Assembly (NCBI RefSeq): GCF_006542425.1 | Contig: NZ_VFID01000001.1 | Span: 62,001 to 126,000, forward strand | Direction of reading: 5' to 3' | DNA length: 64,000 nucleotides | Source of the DNA: Pseudoxanthomonas sp. z9 | GTDB lineage: Bacteria > Pseudomonadota > Gammaproteobacteria > Xanthomonadales > Xanthomonadaceae | Part shown: positions 57,452 through 64,000 of the stretch, piece after piece | How the letters are laid out: every line of letters starts with the position of its first letter | How positions within the stretch are numbered: the first letter of the stretch is position 1 | Notes under the pieces: generated by a model | What the model saw: the letters and a program-made list of their open reading frames with translations, nothing else | The model's database searches: none | What the model was told of the DNA's origin: nothing | Position numbers and translations under genes: made by a program

Positions 57452-60049
57452 TCAGCCGTTGGAGGCGCGGTCCAGCGGCAGGTCCAGGCGGCGGGCGAAC
57501 TCGTCCGGCGACAGGCCCGGGGCGAACAGGAAGCCCTGGCCGACCGGCACGCCCAATTGCAGCAGGAACTGGCGCTGGGCCTCCGATTCCACGCCCTCCG
57601 CGACCAGTCCCAGGCCCAGGCTGCGGGCGATCGCGGAAACCGCCTGGCAGACCGCCACGTCGGAACGGTTGTTGGGCACGCCCTCGGTGAACAACTGGCT
57701 GAGCTTGAGCCCGTGGATGGGCAGCCGGCGCAGGTAATTGAGCGCGCTGTAGCCTTCGCCGAAATCGTCGATGGTCAGCACCACGCCCAGCGCCTTGAGC
57801 CCGGCAAAGGTACGCAGGGTGGAGGGCGCGTCCTCGATCAGCACGCGTTCGGTGAACTCCAGCTCCAGCGCCGAACCCGGCAACTGGAACTCGTCGAGCA
57901 GGCGACGCACCTTGTCGGCCAGATCCTCGCCGACGAACTGGCGATAGGAGACGTTGACCGCCACCCGCACGATGCCCAGGCCCTGATCGCGCCACTCCGC
58001 GACCTGGCGGCAGGCCTCGCGCAGTACCCAGCTGCCGATGTTGACGATGTCGCCGGTGGTTTCGGCGTGACTGATGAACAGGTCCGGCCGCAGTTCGCCG
58101 AGCTGGTGGTTCTGCCAGCGGATCAGTGCCTCGGCGGCGACGATCCGGCCCTGGCGCAGGTCCACCTGCGGCTGGTAGACGAGCCGGAATTCCTGGTTGT
58201 CGACCGCGCGCCGCAGTTGGGTCTCGATCTGCAGGCGATCCTGCTGGCGCTGCGCCAGTTCCGGCGAGAACACCTGCCAGCCATTGCGGGCGCGGTGCTT
58301 GCTGTCGTACATCGCGATGTCGGCGTTCTGGATCAACTGCTGCGGGCGCAGGCCATCGTCGGGCGCACGCGCGATGCCGATGCTGGCGGTGATCGAGAAC
58401 TCGTCCTGGTCGAAGCGGAAGGCCTCGGCGAACGCCTGCAGGATGGCATCGGCGAGGCGCTCGGGCAGGGCGCGGTCACCGCCGGCATCGCAGACCACCA
58501 GGAATTCGTCGCCGCCGAAGCGCGCGATCATGCCGTGCTCGCCCACCGCGTCGCGGATGCGGTTGGCCGCCTGCACCAGCAGTTCGTCGCCGGCGTTGTG
58601 GCCCAGCACGTCGTTGATCATCTTGAAGCGATCGAGATCGATGTACAGCACCGAAGCCTGCGGATGGACGGGATCGGCCAGGCGTTCGGCGATTTCGGTC
58701 AGCACCGCGTCGCGGTTCATCAGGCCGGTGAGCGGATCGGTGCGGGCCTGGATGCGCAGGGTCTCTTCCGCCTGCTTGTCGGTGGAGATGTCCTGCAGGG
58801 TGCCGGTGATCCGCGAGTTGCCGGGGTCGCCGGGCTCGGCGTCGCCGATCACCCGGATCCAGAACGGCTGGCCGTCGTGGCGACGTCCCTGCAGTTCGAG
58901 ATCGAAACCGGCGCCGCCGGTGGAGACCCGTTCCACCATGCAGCGCAGGCGCCGCCGATCCGGCTCGCGCAGGCAGGCCAGCAGCGCATCGAGGTTATCG
59001 GGGGGCAGGGCGGCACCGAGGATGCGGATGGCTTCCTCGGTCAGGTACAGGCGGTCGCGGGCAATGTCCCATTCCCAACCGCCGATGTGCGCCAGCGACT
59101 GCGCGCGGTCGAACAGCGCGCTGTCGCGCTTGAGTTCGGTCACGTCGCTGAACAGCGAGGTCACCTGTGCCGGGCGGTTGCCGCCGGGCAGGAACTGCGG
59201 CACCGAGGTCACCGTCAGCCAGATCATCTGCCGGCGCTGGCGGTGGTACATGCCCAGCAGCGCGCTTTCGATCACATGCCCGGAATCCAGCGCGCGCTGT
59301 GCCGGCAGCTCGTCGCGGCGCAACTCGCGACCGTCCGCCCCGACGATCCGCCAGTGTTCGATGCCCAGTTCGTCGGCCGTGCGCTGGTCTTCGCGGATGC
59401 CGAAGATCCGCATCGCCGCGCCGTTGCAGTATTGCAGGCCCAGATCGTGGTCCTGCACCACGATGCCCTTGTCGATGGTTTCCATCAGCTCGCGGTAGCG
59501 CATTTCCGCTTCCCGCCGCGTGCTGATGTCGCGTGCCACCGCGACGATGCTCTTGCGCCCGTCGAAATTGATGTTGGCCGAATGCACTTCGACCGGGAAG
59601 CGGCTGCCGTCGCCGCGCATGTTGGTGACCTCGATGACATAGGTGTCACCGCGGTTGAGCGTCTCCCAGACCGGCATCAGGTGATCGCGCGGCAGGTCCG
59701 GGTTGAGCACGTTGATGTTCTTGCCGACGATCTCCTCGCGCGGCCGGCGGTAGGCGCGCATGCCAGCGCGGTTGAGATCCATCACCGTGCCGTCCTCGGC
59801 GATGATGCTGACCGGATCGGGCACGGCGTCGAAAAGATTGCGGTAGCGCTGGCGTTCGGCTTCCGCGCTGGCAAGGGCGGAGAGCAAGGCCCCGTGGGCG
59901 CTGGCGAGCAGGGCACGGGTCCCTTCGTCGATCGCGGGATCGGCCATCGCCCGGGCGATGGCCTGCAGGGTGGCCTCGGGATCCGGCGCGACGGGGACGG
60001 CCGCCGGGCTGGCGGCACTGTCCGGGGCCGGCGCGCCGGCGATGTTCAT
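57452..60049 (-). CDS. PAS-GGDEF-EAL bifunctional c-di-GMP protein
   Basis: The 865-residue cytoplasmic protein has three PAS-like domains (about 70-180, 185-300 and 320-430), a GGDEF domain with intact GGDEF at 512-516 and an EAL domain with EAL at 640-642. In the EAL part NVSYRQF, ELEFTERV, IDDFGEGYSALNYLRRLP and VAEGVE are kept, but KxD reads LKLSQLF, so the usual Asp after Lys is Ser. Cyclase activity looks possible; phosphodiesterase activity may be weakened. Start overlaps the hmgL stop, coupling it to leucine breakdown. The sensed signal is unknown. Confidence 0.93.
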   Translation of the reverse strand: MNIAGAPAPDSAASPAAVPVAPDPEATLQAIARAMADPAIDEGTRALLASAHGALLSALASAEAERQRYRNLFDAVPDPVSIIAEDGTVMDLNRAGMRAYRRPREEIVGKNINVLNPDLPRDHLMPVWETLNRGDTYVIEVTNMRGDGSRFPVEVHSANINFDGRKSIVAVARDISTRREAEMRYRELMETIDKGIVVQDHDLGLQYCNGAAMRIFGIREDQRTADELGIEHWRIVGADGRELRRDELPAQRALDSGHVIESALLGMYHRQRRQMIWLTVTSVPQFLPGGNRPAQVTSLFSDVTELKRDSALFDRAQSLAHIGGWEWDIARDRLYLTEEAIRILGAALPPDNLDALLACLREPDRRRLRCMVERVSTGGAGFDLELQGRRHDGQPFWIRVIGDAEPGDPGNSRITGTLQDISTDKQAEETLRIQARTDPLTGLMNRDAVLTEIAERLADPVHPQASVLYIDLDRFKMINDVLGHNAGDELLVQAANRIRDAVGEHGMIARFGGDEFLVVCDAGGDRALPERLADAILQAFAEAFRFDQDEFSITASIGIARAPDDGLRPQQLIQNADIAMYDSKHRARNGWQVFSPELAQRQQDRLQIETQLRRAVDNQEFRLVYQPQVDLRQGRIVAAEALIRWQNHQLGELRPDLFISHAETTGDIVNIGSWVLREACRQVAEWRDQGLGIVRVAVNVSYRQFVGEDLADKVRRLLDEFQLPGSALELEFTERVLIEDAPSTLRTFAGLKALGVVLTIDDFGEGYSALNYLRRLPIHGLKLSQLFTEGVPNNRSDVAVCQAVSAIARSLGLGLVAEGVESEAQRQFLLQLGVPVGQGFLFAPGLSPDEFARRLDLPLDRASNG

Positions 60050-60939
60050 GTGGCCGCCATCGCCTTGCCGGCCTTGCTGCCGGTCTCGCGGCCGAGCAGG
60101 GCGGCGAGCCAGCGGCCGGTTTCGCCCAGCCGGTCCAGATCGACACCGGTGGCGATACCCATGCCGTGCAGCATGTAGACCACGTCCTCGCTGGCGACAT
60201 TGCCGCTGGCGCCCTTGGCGTAGGGGCAGCCGCCGGTGCCGGACACCGCGGCGTCCACCACCCGCACGCCTTCCTCCAGGCAGGCCAGGATGTTGGCCAG
60301 CGCCTGCCCGTAGGTGTCGTGGAAATGCACCGCCAGCGATGACAGCGGCACTAGGCTGGCGACCGCCTGCAGCATCGCGCGCGCCTTGAGCGGGGTGCCC
60401 ACGCCGATGGTGTCGCCCAGCGAAATCTCGTAGCAGCCCAGTTCGTGCAGCCGGCTGGCGACCTTGACCACGTCGGCCACCGGCACGTCGCCCTGGTAGG
60501 GGCAGCCCAGCACCGTGGAGACGTAGCCGCGCACCCGCACGCCATCGGCCGTGGCGCGGGCCAGCACCGGCCGGAAGCGCTCGATGGATTCGTCGATGCC
60601 GGCGTTGATGTTCTTGCGGTTGAACGCTTCGGAAGCGGCGGTGAACACCGCGATTTCCTCCACGCCCACCGCGCGCGCGCGGTCGTAGCCGGTCTCGTTG
60701 GGCACCAGCACGGGATAGGCGACGCCGGGTTCGCGGTGGATGCCGGTGAACACTTCCGCCGCGTCGGCCAGTTGCGGCACCCAGCGCGGACTGACGAAGC
60801 TGGTGGCCTCGATGGTGCGCAGGCCGGTACGGGAAAGGCGATCGATGAGTTCGATCTTGTCGGCGGTGGCGATCACCGCCTTCTCGTTCTGCAGGCCGTC
60901 GCGCGGGCCGACCTCGACGATGCGGACGAAGTCGGTCAT
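60046..60939 (-). CDS. hmgL: hydroxymethylglutaryl-CoA lyase
   Basis: The 297-residue TIM-barrel enzyme splits HMG-CoA into acetoacetate and acetyl-CoA, the end of leucine catabolism. VEVGPRDGLQNEK (Asp, catalytic region), ISLGDTIGVGTP and VAVHFHDTYGQALANI (metal His) and the Cys loop GGCPYAKGASGNVASED near residue 260 are intact. It overlaps the lipoprotein gene upstream and the GGDEF-EAL gene downstream by four bases each. Confidence 0.96.
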   Translation of the reverse strand: MTDFVRIVEVGPRDGLQNEKAVIATADKIELIDRLSRTGLRTIEATSFVSPRWVPQLADAAEVFTGIHREPGVAYPVLVPNETGYDRARAVGVEEIAVFTAASEAFNRKNINAGIDESIERFRPVLARATADGVRVRGYVSTVLGCPYQGDVPVADVVKVASRLHELGCYEISLGDTIGVGTPLKARAMLQAVASLVPLSSLAVHFHDTYGQALANILACLEEGVRVVDAAVSGTGGCPYAKGASGNVASEDVVYMLHGMGIATGVDLDRLGETGRWLAALLGRETGSKAGKAMAAT

Positions 60940-61553
60940 GGCGCGGCCTCCGTGCCGGCGCGGCGCAGGCGCGGATTGCGGGACGCGGGATCGAAGCTGT
61001 CGAACAGCGCCGGATCCGCCGCCAGCGCCGCGCGCAATGCGTCGGCCTCGCCTCCCAGCAGGTACACCATGGTGTCGACCTCGCGAACGCCGGGGTCGCC
61101 CTGCTGGATGCGTTCGAGCGCGCGGCTGGCCCGCGGCATCGCCACTTCCAGCACGTCGTCGGCGATGCGGTACTTGAGCAGCAGCACGCTGGTGGCGGGC
61201 AGCTTGCTGTTTCCCGCCGGCGCCTTCTGATCGTTGAACAGATCGCGCATGTCGTCCTGGCCCAGCGCCAGGTAGCGCGTGCCGTCGAGTTCGAAACCCA
61301 GCGCGCGGAACCGGGTGCGCGGCGGCTTTCCGCTTTCGACCAGCGAGACCTGGCACTGGGCGTCGATCTCGGCGTAGTCGCCGGCGCCCAGCGGCATCTT
61401 TTCCGGATCCGCGCCGGGCAAGGGCAGCCAGCGGCCGGCCAGGGCCGGGTCGCAGCCCAGTTCGGCGGGCGCGCGTTCGAACATCAGGCAGCCGGGCAGG
61501 GCCGGCAACGCGAGGACCAGCAGGAACCACAGCGGCAGGCGGCGGCCCGTCAT
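60936..61553 (-). CDS. putative lipoprotein
   Basis: The 205-residue protein has a lipobox ALPGC at about residues 18-22 after a hydrophobic stretch, so it is probably lipid-anchored; Glu/Arg rather than Asp follow, leaving outer- or inner-membrane sorting open. The rest (KPPRTRFRALGFELDGTRYLALGQDDMRD and so on) is a soluble domain of unknown type. It is embedded by ATGA overlaps between mccA and hmgL, which is odd for an envelope protein in a cytoplasmic pathway. Confidence 0.75.
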   Translation of the reverse strand: MTGRRLPLWFLLVLALPALPGCLMFERAPAELGCDPALAGRWLPLPGADPEKMPLGAGDYAEIDAQCQVSLVESGKPPRTRFRALGFELDGTRYLALGQDDMRDLFNDQKAPAGNSKLPATSVLLLKYRIADDVLEVAMPRASRALERIQQGDPGVREVDTMVYLLGGEADALRAALAADPALFDSFDPASRNPRLRRAGTEAAP

Positions 61554-63541
61554 TCCAGGGTCACCAGGACGGCATCGGCTTCGACGAAGTCGCCGGCGCT
61601 GGCGCGCAACTCGCCCACCACGCCATCGCGTGGGGCCTTCAATGCCAGCTCCATCTTCATCGCTTCCATCACCAGCAGTTCCTGGCCCGTGGTCACCGTG
61701 TCGCCGGCCTTGGCGCGGACCACCACCACGCGGCCGGGCATCGGCGCGCGCACGCGGTGGTCTCCCCCGGCATCGGCGGTCGCGGTCCTGCGATAGGCGG
61801 GCACCTGTTCCAGCACGACCCGTTGCCGGCCGTCGTGGACGGTGATGCGCTCGCCTTCCCGCAGGACGCGGAAACGCCGTGCTTCATGATCCATACGCAA
61901 ACCGAGCAGGTCGCCGGTCAACCGCGCGCCCTCGATGGCGTGGGTCCGGCCGTCGTGTTCGATGGCGTAGTGGCCCTGGCTGCCCCGTGCCTTCAGGGCG
62001 AAGGCCTGTCCCCGGTGGACGAAACTCAGCGGCCGCTGGCCGGCATGGCCCAGCCGCCAGCCGTCGGCGATGGCCCAGGGCGAGCCCGGATCGGCGGACG
62101 CGCGCGCGGCATCGGCGGCGGTGGCCTCCTGCGTCAGCAGGGTGGCGGTGGCGGCAGCCAGCAGGGTGGCCGGGTCGGGTTCGCCGGCGGCGAGGAACTC
62201 GTCCAGGTGCCGATCCAGGTAGCCGGTATCGATGCGTCCCTCCAGCACCGCCGGGTGGCGCGCCAGCCGTTCCAGGAACGCGATGTTCGACTTCGGTCCG
62301 ATCACGTCGCATTGTTCGAGCGCGTCGCGCAGGCGCGCCAGCGCGGCGGGGCGGTCGCGGTCGTGGACGATCAGCTTGGCAATCATCGGATCGTAGAAAA
62401 TGGTGACCGTATCGCCTTCGGTCACGCCCGAATCGATGCGCACGTGCGAATCCGCCGGCGGCAGCCGCAGGCGTTCCAGCCGGCCCGAACCGGGCAGGAA
62501 CCCGGCTTCCGGATCCTCGGCGTACAGGCGCACCTCGATGGCGTGGCCCTGCTGCGGAATCGCATCCTGCGCCAGCGGCAACGGTTCGCCGGCCGCTACC
62601 CGCAACTGCCATTCGACCAGATCCAGGCCGGTGGTCATTTCGGTGACCGGGTGCTCGACCTGCAGGCGGGTGTTGATCTCCATGAAGAAGAATTCGCCGT
62701 CGGGTGCGACGATGAATTCGACCGTGCCGGCATTGACGTAGTCGATCGCCTGCGCGGCGAGGATGGCGGCCTGGCCCATCGCCGCGCGTTGCGCCGGGGT
62801 CAGGAACGGGGAGGGCGCCTCCTCCAGGACTTTCTGGTAGCGCCGCTGCGCCGAACACTCGCGCTCGTTGAGATGCAGGGTGTGGCCGTGGCGATCGGCG
62901 AACACCTGGATCTCGATGTGGCGCGGCGTGGACACGTAGCGTTCCAGCAGCACGCGGTCGCGGCCGAAAGCGTTGGCGGCCTCGCGCTGGCAGCTTTCCA
63001 ACTGGGCGATGAAATCGTCCAGCCGGTGCACGATCCGCATGCCCTTGCCACCGCCGCCATGGGCGGCCTTGATCATCAGCGGAAAGCCGATCCGCGCGGC
63101 CTCGCGCGACAGCGTGTTGGGCGATTGATCCTCGCCGGTGTAGCCCGGCACCACCGGCACGCCGGCGGCGGCCATCAGTTCCTTGGCGCCGGCCTTGCTG
63201 CCCATCTTGCGCATCGACGCCGCGCCGGGGCCGATGAACACCAGCCCGGCTGCTTCCACCGCCTCGGCGAAGTCGGCGTTCTCCGACAGGAAGCCGTAGC
63301 CGGGATGGATGGCCTGTGCGCCGCTGCGGCGCGCGACCTCGAGGATGGCGTCGCCGCGCAGGTAGCTGTCGGCCGGCCGCGGCCCGCCGATCGGCCAGGC
63401 CTCGTCGGCCTGGCGCACATGCTGCGCGTCGGCGTCGGCGTCCGAATACACCGCGACGGTGCGGATGCCGAGGCGACGGCAGGTGCGGATCACGCGGCAG
63501 GCGATTTCGCCGCGGTTGGCAATGAGGATCTTGTCGAACAT
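61550..63541 (-). CDS. mccA: methylcrotonoyl-CoA carboxylase alpha subunit (biotin-containing)
   Basis: The 663-residue acyl-CoA carboxylase subunit has biotin carboxylase features: ANRGEIACRVIRTCRRLGIRTVAVYSDAD, HPGYGFLSENADFAEA, the ATP grasp GGGGKGMRIV and RLQVEHPVTEM. The C-terminal biotinyl domain shows EAMKMEL with the biotin-carrying Lys629. Length and the adjacent hmgL point to methylcrotonoyl-CoA in leucine breakdown over acetyl- or propionyl-CoA. The beta subunit is not in the window. The stop overlaps the lipoprotein start. Confidence 0.93.
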   Translation of the reverse strand: MFDKILIANRGEIACRVIRTCRRLGIRTVAVYSDADADAQHVRQADEAWPIGGPRPADSYLRGDAILEVARRSGAQAIHPGYGFLSENADFAEAVEAAGLVFIGPGAASMRKMGSKAGAKELMAAAGVPVVPGYTGEDQSPNTLSREAARIGFPLMIKAAHGGGGKGMRIVHRLDDFIAQLESCQREAANAFGRDRVLLERYVSTPRHIEIQVFADRHGHTLHLNERECSAQRRYQKVLEEAPSPFLTPAQRAAMGQAAILAAQAIDYVNAGTVEFIVAPDGEFFFMEINTRLQVEHPVTEMTTGLDLVEWQLRVAAGEPLPLAQDAIPQQGHAIEVRLYAEDPEAGFLPGSGRLERLRLPPADSHVRIDSGVTEGDTVTIFYDPMIAKLIVHDRDRPAALARLRDALEQCDVIGPKSNIAFLERLARHPAVLEGRIDTGYLDRHLDEFLAAGEPDPATLLAAATATLLTQEATAADAARASADPGSPWAIADGWRLGHAGQRPLSFVHRGQAFALKARGSQGHYAIEHDGRTHAIEGARLTGDLLGLRMDHEARRFRVLREGERITVHDGRQRVVLEQVPAYRRTATADAGGDHRVRAPMPGRVVVVRAKAGDTVTTGQELLVMEAMKMELALKAPRDGVVGELRASAGDFVEADAVLVTLE

Positions 63542-63588
63542 GCGGGTCGGGAATTCCGTGTCGGTTCGGTAGGAAAGCGAGGCGAGGA

Positions 63589-63981
63589 TCAGGCCGGCAC
63601 GTGGCAGACCGCTTCGACGTTGTTGCCGTCGGGATCGATCACGAACGCGGCGTAATAGTCGGGATGGTAGTGCGGGCGCAGGCCCGGGGCGCCGTTGTCG
63701 GTCGCGCCCGCAGCCAGGGCCGTGGCATGGAAAGCATCGACGGCGGTGCGGTCGGGGGCGATGAAGGCGACATGGGTACCGGTGCCCGGACGGGCACCAG
63801 TGCCGACCCAGAACGCCGGCTTGCGTGGCGGTCCGAACCCGCAGCCCTGGTAGCCACCCGGGCCGGTTTCACGTTCGGTCACTTCCATGACCACCGCGTA
63901 GCCCAGCGGCGCGAGCACGCGCTCGTAGAAGGCGCGGCTGCGTGGATAGTCGGCGACGGCAAAACCCGCATGGTCAATCAT
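63589..63981 (-). CDS. VOC family protein
   Basis: The 130-residue vicinal-oxygen-chelate protein (glyoxalase/bleomycin-resistance/dioxygenase fold) starts IDHAGFAVADYPRSRAFYERVLAPLGY and ends YYAAFVIDPDGNNVEAVCH, with metal-position His4 and Glu near 125. The middle GTHVAFIAPDRTAVDAFHATAL forms the second beta-alpha unit. The substrate is unknown. It is complete, 48 bases from mccA on the same strand, and only about 20 bases from the window end. Confidence 0.88.
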   Translation of the reverse strand: MIDHAGFAVADYPRSRAFYERVLAPLGYAVVMEVTERETGPGGYQGCGFGPPRKPAFWVGTGARPGTGTHVAFIAPDRTAVDAFHATALAAGATDNGAPGLRPHYHPDYYAAFVIDPDGNNVEAVCHVPA

Positions 63982-64000
63982 GTCGACACACCTTGGAGGA

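Noticed and set aside
56282..60178. Very long open frame (about 1300 codons) on the plus strand opposite efpL, SDR and the GGDEF-EAL gene
   Set aside because: It spans several well-supported minus-strand genes, has low-complexity His/Gln/Arg-rich translation and no family motif. High GC makes antisense frames open by chance.
61757..63655. Open frame of 632 codons on the plus strand opposite mccA
   Set aside because: It is the complement of a conserved biotin carboxylase and has an unstructured composition.

Overview
The window looks like a chromosomal segment of a GC-rich gammaproteobacterium of the Xanthomonadaceae/Lysobacteraceae (Lysobacter, Luteimonas, Xanthomonas and relatives). The strongest evidence is the arginine pathway. 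It uses an N-acetylornithine carbamoyltransferase, an ArgE-type N-acetylcitrulline deacetylase and an N-acetylglutamate kinase fused to a GNAT domain, a combination characterised in Xanthomonas. A TrpR-like gene at the head of the histidine operon and several families of GC-rich REP palindromes fit the same group. I see no transposase, integrase, phage gene or CRISPR array; nearly all of the window reads as housekeeping chromosome.

Layout. 1-5.3 kb: the end of a TonB-dependent receptor, two exported proteins of uncertain role and a tandem pair of paralogous membrane-anchored proteins. 5.3-9.2 kb: an MFS exporter, sufE, cysS and a small exported protein. 9.2-20.3 kb: a probable single transcription unit argF'-argG-argE-argB-GNAT-argC-argH-cupin-yciI-proB-proA, preceded by what looks like an arginine-responsive transcription attenuator. 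20.4-29.6 kb: an MFS transporter, then pgaABCD (poly-N-acetylglucosamine) on the minus strand, facing a divergent second glycosyltransferase that lacks its usual N-terminus and a coupled outer-membrane barrel gene. 29.7-33.2 kb: tRNA-Pro(CGG), hisS and a 7TM diguanylate cyclase. 33.2-40.8 kb: hisR(yerC)-hisGDCBHAFI, with a palindromic operator lying over the promoter.

40.9-50.1 kb: a metallophosphoesterase, a YdeI/OmpD-like protein, methionine salvage genes mtnB, mtnD and mtnC, two similar APC amino-acid permeases, a NUDIX hydrolase and a HAD phosphatase. 50.1-53.2 kb: serA divergent from a D-2-hydroxyglutarate dehydrogenase-like gene, a pairing that makes biochemical sense. 53.2-56.5 kb: a DUF2388-like/DUF4105-like exported pair, a GNAT and an EfpL/YeiP-type elongation factor. 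56.6-64.0 kb: a minus-strand run mccA-lipoprotein-hmgL-(PAS-GGDEF-EAL)-SDR, apparently leucine breakdown coupled to a c-di-GMP enzyme, plus a VOC protein at the end.

No gene-free stretch exceeds 300 bases. The larger gaps hold the arg leader, REP palindromes, terminators or divergent promoters. All function calls come from reading motifs and family memory; no database search was run.
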